Notes: a model not told the origin generated them from the letters alone. Shown: positions 1 through 6,894, counted from the stretch's first letter. The stretch: DNA of 13,970 nt from Prevotella sp. (GCA_016283605.1 JAEENF010000048.1:1-13970); one strand, 5' to 3'. A program made the numbers and translations.

Positions 1-2206
1 CCGTTCGTGTGATACCTGTATAATATAATAGGTGACAGGCACGACATTCCGGTTGTGTCCACAAGTCATTCGGTAGCCAACGTACCTGAGGACTCTGGTC
101 AAAGCCCCTACCCGTCTGCAACAATTTCACGCCACCAAGGACACCGCCAAACTGATCCTGCCAGCCACCACCAGTGGTAAGCATCTGTTCGAGCATCATC
201 GTACGACGACCGATCTCATTTTTATCCCAGCCGAGACCACAAAAGTCATTCAGGGCACCTAATACCGTTGACGCCAGGATACTTGATGTACCCAGTCCAC
301 TACCGGCAGGAATAGCCGAAAGCAACGTCACTTCTATACCAGCGCCGAAAGACTCAAGTTGAGAGTGGAGAGTTAAGAGTGGAGAGTTGGCTACCGCACT
401 GTTCCCGAAGCCTGCCAACACCAAGGCGGCTTTAGGAATAGAGAATGGCGAGCCGACGTGCATAAAGTCCATCAGTTGTTCGTTGGTCTCCACCACTTCC
501 ATGGCCCCTAAGTCGATGCTACGCAGTACGATATGTGGCTCACGACAGGGTTTAATATAGGCCTGTAATGGTGGTTGTCCATTAAGTTCTATTGCAAAGT
601 TGATGACAGAGCCACCTTCCATCAAACAATAAGGTGGAGTATCCGTCCATCCGCCGGCGATATCGATTCTCACTGGCGAACGTCCCCAGACAATCTGGTC
701 GTCAGCTACAGAACACACGGGGACAGGAACCTTGTCCTTTGTGTTCGAGCATAACCCCTCGCGGAGTAGCTTAAAGGCCTTATCACTCTCCCCACGGAAC
801 ATAGCATCATGGATGCGAGTCATCAGAGGTGCATCATCAGGCAAGGCCGATGGCATAGGTATCTGCTGACTTTGGAACTGTTCTGCTGCATCAGCCAGGT
901 CGAGTTGATAAAACACACTATGACGCCAGTTCTTGGCCAGCGCACTCCAGTTCTGTTTACGGAACGCCTTACGTTGGTCAAAAAGTCGACGGAGGTTAGC
1001 ACGCTCAGCAAGTTCGTTACTGTTCAACGGCTCATCGATACGATAGCGGCGCACTTCATAGTCCTTTTCGCCAACAGGTACTACATCGATACACTCCCCT
1101 GGTTCGAGACTGATCTCCCAATCGTTCTCTGGCACACCAGTGATGACATGGTCGTGTGTCAGGTGCCAACGAGATCCTACATAACTGTTTTCAACCCACA
1201 CATTCGTATTCTCCTCAGTAAACGGAATCTTCATAACAGAATTCTGGACGAAGATCGACGGATGGGGTTTACGGTCAATATGCATAATCTCACGCTGATC
1301 GTTCACAAGATTCTGCAGTCGCAGTGTTGAGGAGATCATCTCACGTGAGGTACCGAAATGATAGAACTCTCCTCCAGCCAATGGCAATATGGCCACCTTC
1401 AGTGAGGATATCTCATCATCAGGCTTCGAGGGATCGGTACCTAAGGCACAGCCAAACTCAGAATAAAGATCATATTCTTTGAAGCTATCCGGAGTCATCT
1501 GAGGACTCGGAGTATTCGGATCAATCAGACTCCGCTTCACAAGCAATTCTACCGCCTTGTCGCTCAAAAGCCACACGCCGATATCAGTCAGATAGAAATG
1601 ATCTTTCTGCAACTCGGAAAGTGTCTGTACCGATGGCTTCTGAAGCATCTGCTTGAGCACATTCGGTGTACGACGGTCGCTGACAAAGACCCCGTGGTTC
1701 TTGGCCACAGAAGCATCAAGCCAGAGGCCATAGCACACAACATCAGCATCGGGAACAGGCTGTAGAGGTTGGGTGGCTCGGATGAGCACATCACCACTAA
1801 CCACCATCGTATGCAGTTTTTCCGGAGCAACAGCCATCATCTTCTCGTATAATGGCAACTGTACACTCATCAGGTCCTGTGAGAGTCGCTGTCCCCGTTC
1901 CCACCGGAACACGGGTAACGGCATCAGTACCTTTCCTGAGACAGCATAGCTGGGCAGACGTTTACTCTGACCACCTGCATGGATCAAGATACGTTTTTCT
2001 TGGCTAAGCCAAGAATCAAACCTCTCAATTTTCAGTTCTAAGTTCTCAGTTCTCCAGGCTTCCTGCAACAGCCAGGCCGTACCACCACCACTACCGAGAC
2101 GATGACCTACTGGGTCGCAGGTACAAAAATATACCTGCGGGTCCAGACCCGTTACCTCATGAAAACTGCCCACCAGATTCGGGGGCAAAGACAGAAGCTT
2201 TTTCAT
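1..2206 (-). CDS. fkp: Bifunctional L-fucokinase / GDP-L-fucose pyrophosphorylase (Fkp), 3' end outside window
   Basis: Salvage enzyme that phosphorylates L-fucose and joins fucose-1-phosphate to GTP, giving GDP-fucose for capsule and glycoprotein fucosylation in Bacteroidales. My translation is open for 735 codons to the left edge, with no stop. The N-terminal pyrophosphorylase half has GSGGGT (about 38-43) and HAGGQSKRLP (about 76-85). The GHMP kinase half has WGRSPVRIDIAGGWTDTPPY (507-526) and the ATP loop PAGSGLGTSS (633-642). Family members are about 950 residues, so roughly 140-200 residues lie off the edge. The start MKKLLSLPPNLV matches the B. fragilis Fkp start as I remember it. An in-frame ATG 21 nt upstream (2227) overlaps the preceding stop and is an alternative. 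Two heptad-repeat stretches are translated in frame (about residues 51-62 and 606-618). The region between the two domains looks shorter than in B. fragilis. It lies 20 nt behind the YfhO-family gene, probably co-transcribed with it. Confidence 0.95.
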   Translation of the reverse strand, partial: MKKLLSLPPNLVGSFHEVTGLDPQVYFCTCDPVGHRLGSGGGTAWLLQEAWRTENLELKIERFDSWLSQEKRILIHAGGQSKRLPSYAVSGKVLMPLPVFRWERGQRLSQDLMSVQLPLYEKMMAVAPEKLHTMVVSGDVLIRATQPLQPVPDADVVCYGLWLDASVAKNHGVFVSDRRTPNVLKQMLQKPSVQTLSELQKDHFYLTDIGVWLLSDKAVELLVKRSLIDPNTPSPQMTPDSFKEYDLYSEFGCALGTDPSKPDDEISSLKVAILPLAGGEFYHFGTSREMISSTLRLQNLVNDQREIMHIDRKPHPSIFVQNSVMKIPFTEENTNVWVENSYVGSRWHLTHDHVITGVPENDWEISLEPGECIDVVPVGEKDYEVRRYRIDEPLNSNELAERANLRRLFDQRKAFRKQNWSALAKNWRHSVFYQLDLADAAEQFQSQQIPMPSALPDDAPLMTRIHDAMFRGESDKAFKLLREGLCSNTKDKVPVPVCSVADDQIVWGRSPVRIDIAGGWTDTPPYCLMEGGSVINFAIELNGQPPLQAYIKPCREPHIVLRSIDLGAMEVVETNEQLMDFMHVGSPFSIPKAALVLAGFGNSAVANSPLLTLHSQLESFGAGIEVTLLSAIPAGSGLGTSSILASTVLGALNDFCGLGWDKNEIGRRTMMLEQMLTTGGGWQDQFGGVLGGVKLLQTGRGFDQSPQVRWLPNDLWTQPECRACHLLYYTGITRT
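356..392 (-). repeat. 37-bp heptad element inside fkp
   Basis: Plus strand: AAGTT, then degenerate units of GAGAGTT/GAGAGTG, ending GTTGGCT. 34 of 37 bases match the element at 9336-9372 in folK, without gaps. In fkp it is read as GCC AAC TCT CCA (residues about 606-618), placing it just before the FGAGIEVTL strand of the GHMP kinase domain. Confidence 0.9.
2023..2055 (-). repeat. Heptad array inside fkp, GAGAACT units
   Basis: The coding strand reads GAGAACT, GAGAACT, TAGAACT, GAAAATT, GAG. It is translated in frame (RTENLELKIER, about residues 52-62) between the GSGGGTAWLL loop and the HAGGQSKR motif, where the B. fragilis enzyme has an unrelated short linker. Confidence 0.8.
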
Positions 2207-2227
2207 CGAACATTGAGCATTGATCAT
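2200..2227 (-). repeat. Heptad array carrying the fkp start codon
   Basis: The coding strand reads ATGATCA, ATGCTCA, ATGTTCG, ATGAAAA. Every unit begins with ATG; the last is the family-consistent fkp start (2206) and the first (2227) overlaps the upstream TAA and is in frame with it, because three units equal seven codons. Confidence 0.8.
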
Positions 2228-4716
2228 TATGATTTCCTTCTGCGACGATATTCCATATAGAGGGCTCCGAGGATGACGAGGATCAGAATACCATAGGCTG
2301 TATAGGCGATGGATTCTGTCGTATCCACTGATTTGGGGAAGAAGCTCAACACCACCTCGTGCTTACCCGGTTTGACGTTTATAGCACGGAGGATATAGTT
2401 GACACGTCCCAATTCTACAGGTTCACCGTCAACAGTTGCCGTCCACCCCGGATAATAAATCTCAGAGAAGACAATCACTCCACCCTTACCAGAGTTGACG
2501 TCGTATTTCAACTGGTTGGGTTCATAAGCTGTGATGGACACGATACTGGCAGTATCTTGTTCCACAGCCTCACCCAACTGCTCTTTGAACTTCGCATCAG
2601 CCACAGCCTCATGTCGCAGGTCAATACGTCCAACAGTCAGGATTTCCTCATTGGCATTCTTCACATATTGGAGCTTATCAACAAACCACGCATTACCATA
2701 AGTATAAGGATTCTGCAGGGGCACCGTCTGACCACCTTGTAAGGGGAAGATGAAGTATTTGGTGTTCAACATATTGAGCACAGGGAAGATGCTGTCGCCC
2801 TTCACCTGCGTCATGTCGCCACCAGCCTCAGCTACAGCCTGCATGGTCTGCTGCATCTCTGGTGAGATATATTGCTCAATCATCTCCTGATAACGACGCA
2901 GTTTCGCGGCATGATAACCACCAATAGACTTATGATAGTAACTCGTTTCATTCTCGTTGAAAGTATTCGATGCCAGATTCAGCACACGATAGTCAAGACT
3001 CTTATCCTTCAGGATCTGCTCATCGGTCTGCGTCATCTGCTGCGGAGCCTCACGCTCACTCTTCGGCACAAACATCTCATCGTTGAGGTAACGCTTATTC
3101 ACCGTCCAGAGATCTACAAGACAGATCACGAGGATGATTGCAATGGCATACTCCTTTTTCAGTTTACCAAAAGCAAATGCCAGCAGGATACCCGTTCCCG
3201 CCAGAATAATATAGAACGAACGCAAGGCGTCGCTGGTAAACATCGCCTGACGCATCTCCGTCAGGTTGGCCATCAGCGGTCCCACATGCTCAGCAGGCAG
3301 ACTCTGCAACGCCTGCACCTCACTCGTAGAGATAAAGCTGTCGAAGAAGGTTGAAGGCATTACTGAGAACAACAGAGCGATACCACCTGTCAAAAGGAAA
3401 GAGATGCCGACATACTTCATTCTCGGTTTGATCTGTTCAGGCTCTTCCAAGAATTTCTTCAGGGCCAGCATCGCCAGTAATGGAATCGTAAACTCCGCTA
3501 TGACAAGTATCGAGGCTACAGTACGGAACTTCGCATACATAGGCACATAGTCGAGGAAGAAGTCGGTGAAGCCCATAAAGTTCTTACCCCACGACAGCAG
3601 GATGGAAAGGATTGTCGCTGCGAGCAACGCCCATTTTACCGGGCCTTTCACGATAAACAGGCCGAGGATAAACAACATCATCACGAAGGCACCCACATAG
3701 ACTGGTCCTGACGTACCTGGCTGTTCTCCCCAATACTGTCCAATCTGTTGATAAATGCTGATATAGTCATTGTTGGCTTTAGCCATCGCCGTCTCATTCA
3801 TGCTCAGAGGTATCGAGGCTCCGCCTTTGGTGTTTGGAACAAGTAATGTCCACGTCTCACCGATGCCGTAACTCCACTGGGTGATATAGTCACGCTCAAG
3901 ACCACTGTTAGTTTGGTTTGCAGAGTTCTGTTTCACCAATTCACTCTTTCCTCGCATCGACTCCTGACCGTACTGCCAGGTATGGTAGAGATTCGAGAGG
4001 TTCAGACAGACACCAATCAGTGCCGCTGCAATACAAACACCCGTAGCCTTGGCAAAACGAACAAGTTGTTTCTGTTGAATAGCCTCCACCAGCCATGCGA
4101 TAACCAAGAAGAGAATGATAAACAGATAATAATAGGTCATCTGTACGTGGTTGGCATTGATTTCGAAAGCGGTAAAAATGGCCGTCACGATGAATCCCCA
4201 CAGGTATTTACCCCGATAAGCCAACACAATACCAGCTATCATCGGTGGAAGATAGGCCAGTGCCCACACCTTCCAGATATGTCCTGCAGCAATAATAATC
4301 AGGAAATAGGTACTGAACGCCCAAATGATTGAGCCCAAGGCAGCCAGATGCTGGCGGAAGTCAAACGCCCTCAACAGAATATAAAACCCTAACAGGTAAG
4401 CGAACACATACCACACGTTCTCCGGCAACCAGAGGTGATAGGCGTTGATAGCCTGTCCCAGTTTATCCGTTGACTTATACGACGGTGCCATCTGATAGGT
4501 CGGCATACCGCCAAAGAGAGCATTTGTCCAACGTGAACGCTCTCCCGTTTTCTGCATGTATTCCGTTCCTTCCTGTCCTGCACCACGTCCGGCAGAAGCA
4601 TCATGACGATAGAGAATACGTCCCTCAATGTCGGCGGGGAAGAAATAAGCGAATGCCAATACGGCAAACAACAGGACCGCCAACAAATCAGGCAGCCATT
4701 TCTTGAATAATGTCAT
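2227..4716 (-). CDS. YfhO-family multi-spanning membrane protein
   Basis: Large integral membrane protein of 829 residues in the YfhO family. It resembles GT-C glycosyltransferases, and the B. subtilis member acts in lipoteichoic acid glycosylation. The substrate here is unknown. TM1 is near residues 8-26 and is followed by an acidic/polar loop (LYRHDASAGRGAG). Many hydrophobic helices run through the first two thirds. The C-terminal soluble beta-rich region contains the family signature YYPGWTATVDGEPVELG, then a last helix and a basic RRRRKS tail. The start at 4716 (MTLFKKW) is preferred. A longer reading frame begins at a TTG (4746), but that TTG is the end of the -7 promoter box TAATTTTG, so the extension would not be transcribed properly. 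It lies upstream of fkp on the same strand, with the stop almost touching an fkp in-frame ATG. A role in envelope glycan or lipid-linked sugar work alongside GDP-fucose supply is plausible but inferred only from position. Confidence 0.88.
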   Translation of the reverse strand: MTLFKKWLPDLLAVLLFAVLAFAYFFPADIEGRILYRHDASAGRGAGQEGTEYMQKTGERSRWTNALFGGMPTYQMAPSYKSTDKLGQAINAYHLWLPENVWYVFAYLLGFYILLRAFDFRQHLAALGSIIWAFSTYFLIIIAAGHIWKVWALAYLPPMIAGIVLAYRGKYLWGFIVTAIFTAFEINANHVQMTYYYLFIILFLVIAWLVEAIQQKQLVRFAKATGVCIAAALIGVCLNLSNLYHTWQYGQESMRGKSELVKQNSANQTNSGLERDYITQWSYGIGETWTLLVPNTKGGASIPLSMNETAMAKANNDYISIYQQIGQYWGEQPGTSGPVYVGAFVMMLFILGLFIVKGPVKWALLAATILSILLSWGKNFMGFTDFFLDYVPMYAKFRTVASILVIAEFTIPLLAMLALKKFLEEPEQIKPRMKYVGISFLLTGGIALLFSVMPSTFFDSFISTSEVQALQSLPAEHVGPLMANLTEMRQAMFTSDALRSFYIILAGTGILLAFAFGKLKKEYAIAIILVICLVDLWTVNKRYLNDEMFVPKSEREAPQQMTQTDEQILKDKSLDYRVLNLASNTFNENETSYYHKSIGGYHAAKLRRYQEMIEQYISPEMQQTMQAVAEAGGDMTQVKGDSIFPVLNMLNTKYFIFPLQGGQTVPLQNPYTYGNAWFVDKLQYVKNANEEILTVGRIDLRHEAVADAKFKEQLGEAVEQDTASIVSITAYEPNQLKYDVNSGKGGVIVFSEIYYPGWTATVDGEPVELGRVNYILRAINVKPGKHEVVLSFFPKSVDTTESIAYTAYGILILVILGALYMEYRRRRKS

Positions 4717-4743
4717 AACTTGCAAGTTTTTTATTTCTGCGTG

Positions 4744-4751
4744 CAAAATTA
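4744..4751 (-). promoter_or_regulatory. -7 promoter box of the YfhO-fkp transcript
   Basis: On the minus strand this reads TAATTTTG followed by CACGC, fitting the Bacteroidetes -7 consensus TAnnTTTG. It ends 27 nt before the ATG at 4716. No clear -33 TTTG is seen at the expected distance. It faces the box at 4796-4803 on the other strand. Confidence 0.65.
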
Positions 4752-4758
4752 CAAATTT

Positions 4759-4793
4759 ATTATGAATTATGCATTATTAATTATGAATTATTT
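4759..4793. repeat. Heptad array, five ATTATGA-type units, between divergent promoters
   Basis: Five contiguous 7-bp units can be read directly: ATTATGA, ATTATGC, ATTATTA, ATTATGA, ATTATTT. The array fills 35 of the 44 bp between the two facing -7 boxes, where the upstream promoter elements of both transcripts should lie. Confidence 0.85.
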
Positions 4794-4795
4794 CG

Positions 4796-4803
4796 TATCT
4801 TTG
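4796..4803 (+). promoter_or_regulatory. -7 promoter box of the methyltransferase-mtnN-luxS operon
   Basis: TATCTTTG followed by CAGTCG, a match to TAnnTTTG. Only 10 nt separate the box from the ATG at 4814, so the transcript should have a leader of only a few bases. Confidence 0.75.
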
Positions 4804-4813
4804 CAGTCGAAAT

Positions 4814-5608
4814 ATGGAAGATAATATCATTACCAGCGTTCAGAACGCCAGAATCAAGCATGTTGTAGCCCTGCAACAAAAGTCCTCGCTCCGACGTGAA
4901 GAGGAGCTTTTTGTGGTAGAAGGTCAACGTGAGATTGGCCATTGCATCGCCTGCGGATACGAGATAGCCGAACTATTCGTCTGCCCTAGCCGCTTGGATA
5001 ATCTGGACAATTCAGGTATACTAGAAAGTCTGGAAAAACTGGTGGTATCCCCTCAGGTCTACGAAAAGATGGCCTATCGCGGGAGTACTGAGGGGGTGAT
5101 AGCCGTAGCGAGATGCAAGACGCACCAACTGGAGAGTCTCCTTTTAAAGAAAAATCCGCTGGTAGTTGTATTGGAGCGCGTTGAGAAACCTGGAAACCTT
5201 GGAGCAATCCTGCGCACGGCTGAGGCTGCAGGTGTCGATGCCGTCATCGTCTGCGACCCGCTGACAGATCTCTATAATCCCAATCTGATCCGCGCCAGCA
5301 TTGGTGGCGTGTTCAGTGTACCCACTGCCGTCTGCACGTCAGAAGAATGCATCGCTTTTCTCAAGTCTAACGGCATCAAAATCCTCACAGCCCAATTACA
5401 GGATTCCTATGAATACTACGATTACGACATGACGCAAGCCACCGCCCTCATCATGGGTACCGAGTCAACAGGACTCACCAACCAATGGCGCGAGGCTGCC
5501 GATGCCCATATCCGCATCCCCATGCTGGGACGCCTCGACTCTCTCAACGTCAGCGTCAGCGCCGCCATCCTGATGTACGAAGCCGTCCGCCAAAGGAAGG
5601 TAAAATAG
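4814..5608 (+). CDS. TrmH/SpoU-family RNA 2'-O-ribose methyltransferase
   Basis: SAM-dependent RNA ribose methyltransferase of the SPOUT (trefoil knot) class, 264 residues. The N-terminal part (about 1-100, beginning ITSVQNARIKHV) is the substrate-binding domain typical of RlmB/TsnR-like proteins. The three SpoU motifs are present: EKPGNLGAILRTAEAAG (motif 1), IMGTESTGL (motif 2) and IPMLGRLDSLNVSVSAAI (motif 3, with the SLNVSVA-type knot). The length is normal for the family. The target nucleotide (23S rRNA or tRNA) cannot be read from the sequence, so no symbol is given. It is the first gene of a plus-strand operon. Its SAH by-product is the substrate of the next gene, mtnN, 17 nt downstream, which makes the operon metabolically coherent. 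The start is fixed by the promoter 10 nt upstream. Confidence 0.93.
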   Translation: MEDNIITSVQNARIKHVVALQQKSSLRREEELFVVEGQREIGHCIACGYEIAELFVCPSRLDNLDNSGILESLEKLVVSPQVYEKMAYRGSTEGVIAVARCKTHQLESLLLKKNPLVVVLERVEKPGNLGAILRTAEAAGVDAVIVCDPLTDLYNPNLIRASIGGVFSVPTAVCTSEECIAFLKSNGIKILTAQLQDSYEYYDYDMTQATALIMGTESTGLTNQWREAADAHIRIPMLGRLDSLNVSVSAAILMYEAVRQRKVK

Positions 5609-5625
5609 TAAAAAAAAGTAAAAAT

Positions 5626-6255
5626 ATGAAGATTGGAATGATTGTAGCCATGGAGAAGGAACTGAAGCAGCTCCGTCCATTATTCTCCGAAGACCAGGTG
5701 ATTCTGCAGAAAAGTGGCATCGCCACCGTCAACGCTGCCATACAAACAGTAGAAATGATCCGTCAATATAAACCCGACTGTATTATCTCCAGCGGCTGTG
5801 CCGGCGGCAATGGTGATGACATCAACCTGCAGGATGTGGTAGTGAGTACGGAACTAACTTACCACGACGTATATTGCGGCAAGGCCATCGACGACACCAC
5901 TGTATATGGTCAGGTGCAGGGCTTGCCAGTTCGTTATCAGGCCGACCCGTATCTCTTGGAGAAAGCCAAACTGACAGGTGCCAAACCCGGTCTCATCGTC
6001 ACTGGCGACTGGTTTGTGGATTCCAAGGACAAGATGCGCGAGATTGTCGGTCACTTCCCCGATGCGAAGGCCGTCGATATGGAAAGCTGTGCCATCGCAC
6101 AGGTATGCTATCTCTATAAGGTGCCCTTCATCTCCTTCCGTCTCATCAGCGACATTCCCCTTCGCGACACCGATGCCTCACAATACCACAACTTCTGGGA
6201 AACTGTTGCCGAGAAATCCTTCCAAGTCACCAAAACTTTCATCGAAAGCCTTTGA
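5626..6255 (+). CDS. mtnN: 5'-methylthioadenosine / S-adenosylhomocysteine nucleosidase (short form)
   Basis: Cleaves adenine from SAH and MTA; from SAH it yields S-ribosylhomocysteine, the LuxS substrate. 209 residues. Key residues of the family are visible at E. coli-like positions: E12 in MIVAMEKEL, the SGCAGG loop (about 56-61), GDWF (127-130), M152-E153 in VDMES and D176 in SDIP. The M-E to D spacing (23) equals that of the E. coli enzyme. The interval between E12 and E153 is 21 residues shorter, with the loss before KSGI, so strand 2 and part of strand 3 seem absent. The start at 5626 (MKIGMIV) is chosen because the longer frame from 5485 overlaps the end of the upstream gene and encodes a low-complexity basic stretch. 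luxS follows after 33 nt. Confidence 0.93.
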   Translation: MKIGMIVAMEKELKQLRPLFSEDQVILQKSGIATVNAAIQTVEMIRQYKPDCIISSGCAGGNGDDINLQDVVVSTELTYHDVYCGKAIDDTTVYGQVQGLPVRYQADPYLLEKAKLTGAKPGLIVTGDWFVDSKDKMREIVGHFPDAKAVDMESCAIAQVCYLYKVPFISFRLISDIPLRDTDASQYHNFWETVAEKSFQVTKTFIESL

Positions 6256-6257
6256 TA

Positions 6258-6292
6258 TTCATAGTTCATAATTCATAGTTCATAGTTTATGG
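6258..6292 (+). repeat. Heptad array, TTCATAG units, running into the luxS start codon
   Basis: Units TTCATAG, TTCATAA, TTCATAG, TTCATAG and a fifth degenerate unit TTTATGG that contains the luxS ATG (6289-6291). The array fills nearly the whole mtnN-luxS spacer. Confidence 0.88.
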
Positions 6293-6783
6293 AAGTCATT
6301 CAGAGTTTTACAATCGATCATACGCAATTGAAACCCGGTATCTACGTATCCCGAGAGGATAAAGGTTTCACCACTTTCGACCTACGCATCACGGAACCCA
6401 ACAAGGAACCGGCCGTGGCTCCTGCCGCCATGCACAGTCTGGAACACCTGATGGCCACCTGGTTCCGTAACTCCAGAGCGAAGGAAAATGTTGTGTATGT
6501 AGGTCCCATGGGCTGTCTCACCGGCATGTATATCATCATGAAAGGCTCTTATACCGTAGAGGATATGCGCCAGTTGACCATCGAGTGTCTCGAATGGATC
6601 CTCACCCAGACGGAAGTACCGGCAACCACCCCGGAGACGTGCGGTAACTGTCTGCTCCATGACCTGCCGATGTGCCATTGGGAGAGCCGCCGCTATCTCA
6701 ACCGTCTGCAAAACGATTTCCATAGCGAATACACCAAACTCCAGATTACTCTCGAAGACGGCAAAGTCTTTGCAGATGCATAA
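6289..6783 (+). CDS. luxS: S-ribosylhomocysteine lyase LuxS (AI-2 synthase)
   Basis: Cytoplasmic metalloenzyme that splits S-ribosylhomocysteine into homocysteine and DPD, the precursor of autoinducer-2. 164 residues, normal length. The metal-binding motif HSLEH (H49, E52, H53) and third ligand C118 in TPETCGN are present, as is the catalytic cysteine C76 in GPMGCLTG and the N-terminal FTIDHTQLKPG. It is the last gene of the methyltransferase-mtnN-luxS operon. Its start codon lies inside a heptad repeat, and its TAA is the first triplet of the terminator stem. The operon regenerates homocysteine from SAH. Whether AI-2 serves as a signal here cannot be told from sequence. Confidence 0.97.
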   Translation: MEVIQSFTIDHTQLKPGIYVSREDKGFTTFDLRITEPNKEPAVAPAAMHSLEHLMATWFRNSRAKENVVYVGPMGCLTGMYIIMKGSYTVEDMRQLTIECLEWILTQTEVPATTPETCGNCLLHDLPMCHWESRRYLNRLQNDFHSEYTKLQITLEDGKVFADA

Positions 6784-6822
6784 AACGAATAACCCCGCCC
6801 GCTGGCGGGGTTATTCGTTTTA
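6781..6822. terminator. Bidirectional intrinsic terminator between luxS and typA
   Basis: A perfect inverted repeat of 19 bp (arms 6781-6799 and 6804-6822, loop CGCT). The arms run TAAAACGAATAACCCCGCC outward in, so each strand reads a GC-rich stem core ending in CGTTTTA. The palindrome supplies a TAA on both strands: the luxS stop (6781-6783) and, on the minus strand, the stop of the duplicated typA tail (6820-6822). Confidence 0.93.
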
Positions 6823-6894
6823 TCCTCTCTGAATCGCGGCCTTGACCTGCGGTCGAAACCACTTACGCTCGATAGAATCCAAGCGAACTTGACT
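6820..6894 (-). pseudogene. Duplicated typA 3' tail (24 codons plus TAA) downstream of the typA stop
   Basis: Directly after the typA TAG the same frame stays open for 24 codons and ends RPQVKAAIQRG then TAA. The last eight codons repeat the typA end: AAGGCCGCGATTCAG occurs at both sites, followed by CGA/AGA GGA and a stop (TAG or TAA). The 16 codons in between (SQVRLDSIERKWFRPQ) have no counterpart that I recognise. It is either a remnant of an earlier typA end or a readthrough extension. It is not an independent gene: there is no start codon and it lies inside the transcript tail. Confidence 0.7.

Noticed and set aside
809..1330. 173-codon plus-strand open frame opposite fkp
   Set aside because: It lies antisense within a well-supported fkp reading frame, has no promoter box or family resemblance, and is typical of shadow frames.
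1..2206. Possibility that fkp is broken, since no closed frame is found there
   Set aside because: The frame from 2206 has no stop to the edge; codon phase checked at codons 507 and 606 is consistent. It is simply truncated by the window.
2872..4332. Several plus-strand frames of 90-160 codons opposite the YfhO-family gene
   Set aside because: All are antisense to a coherent membrane protein frame and show no recognisable motif.
4717..4746. TTG start extending the YfhO-family protein by 10 residues
   Set aside because: The TTG is part of the -7 box TAATTTTG and precedes the likely transcript start; the ATG at 4716 gives a normal N-terminus before TM1.
5485..5625. Long N-terminal extension of MtnN overlapping the methyltransferase gene
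   Set aside because: It encodes an Arg/Pro-rich shadow of the methyltransferase in another frame; the family N-terminus MKIGMIVAMEKE begins at 5626.
6823..6894. An independent small gene after typA
   Set aside because: No start codon in frame and no promoter box; it is better explained as a duplicated typA tail.
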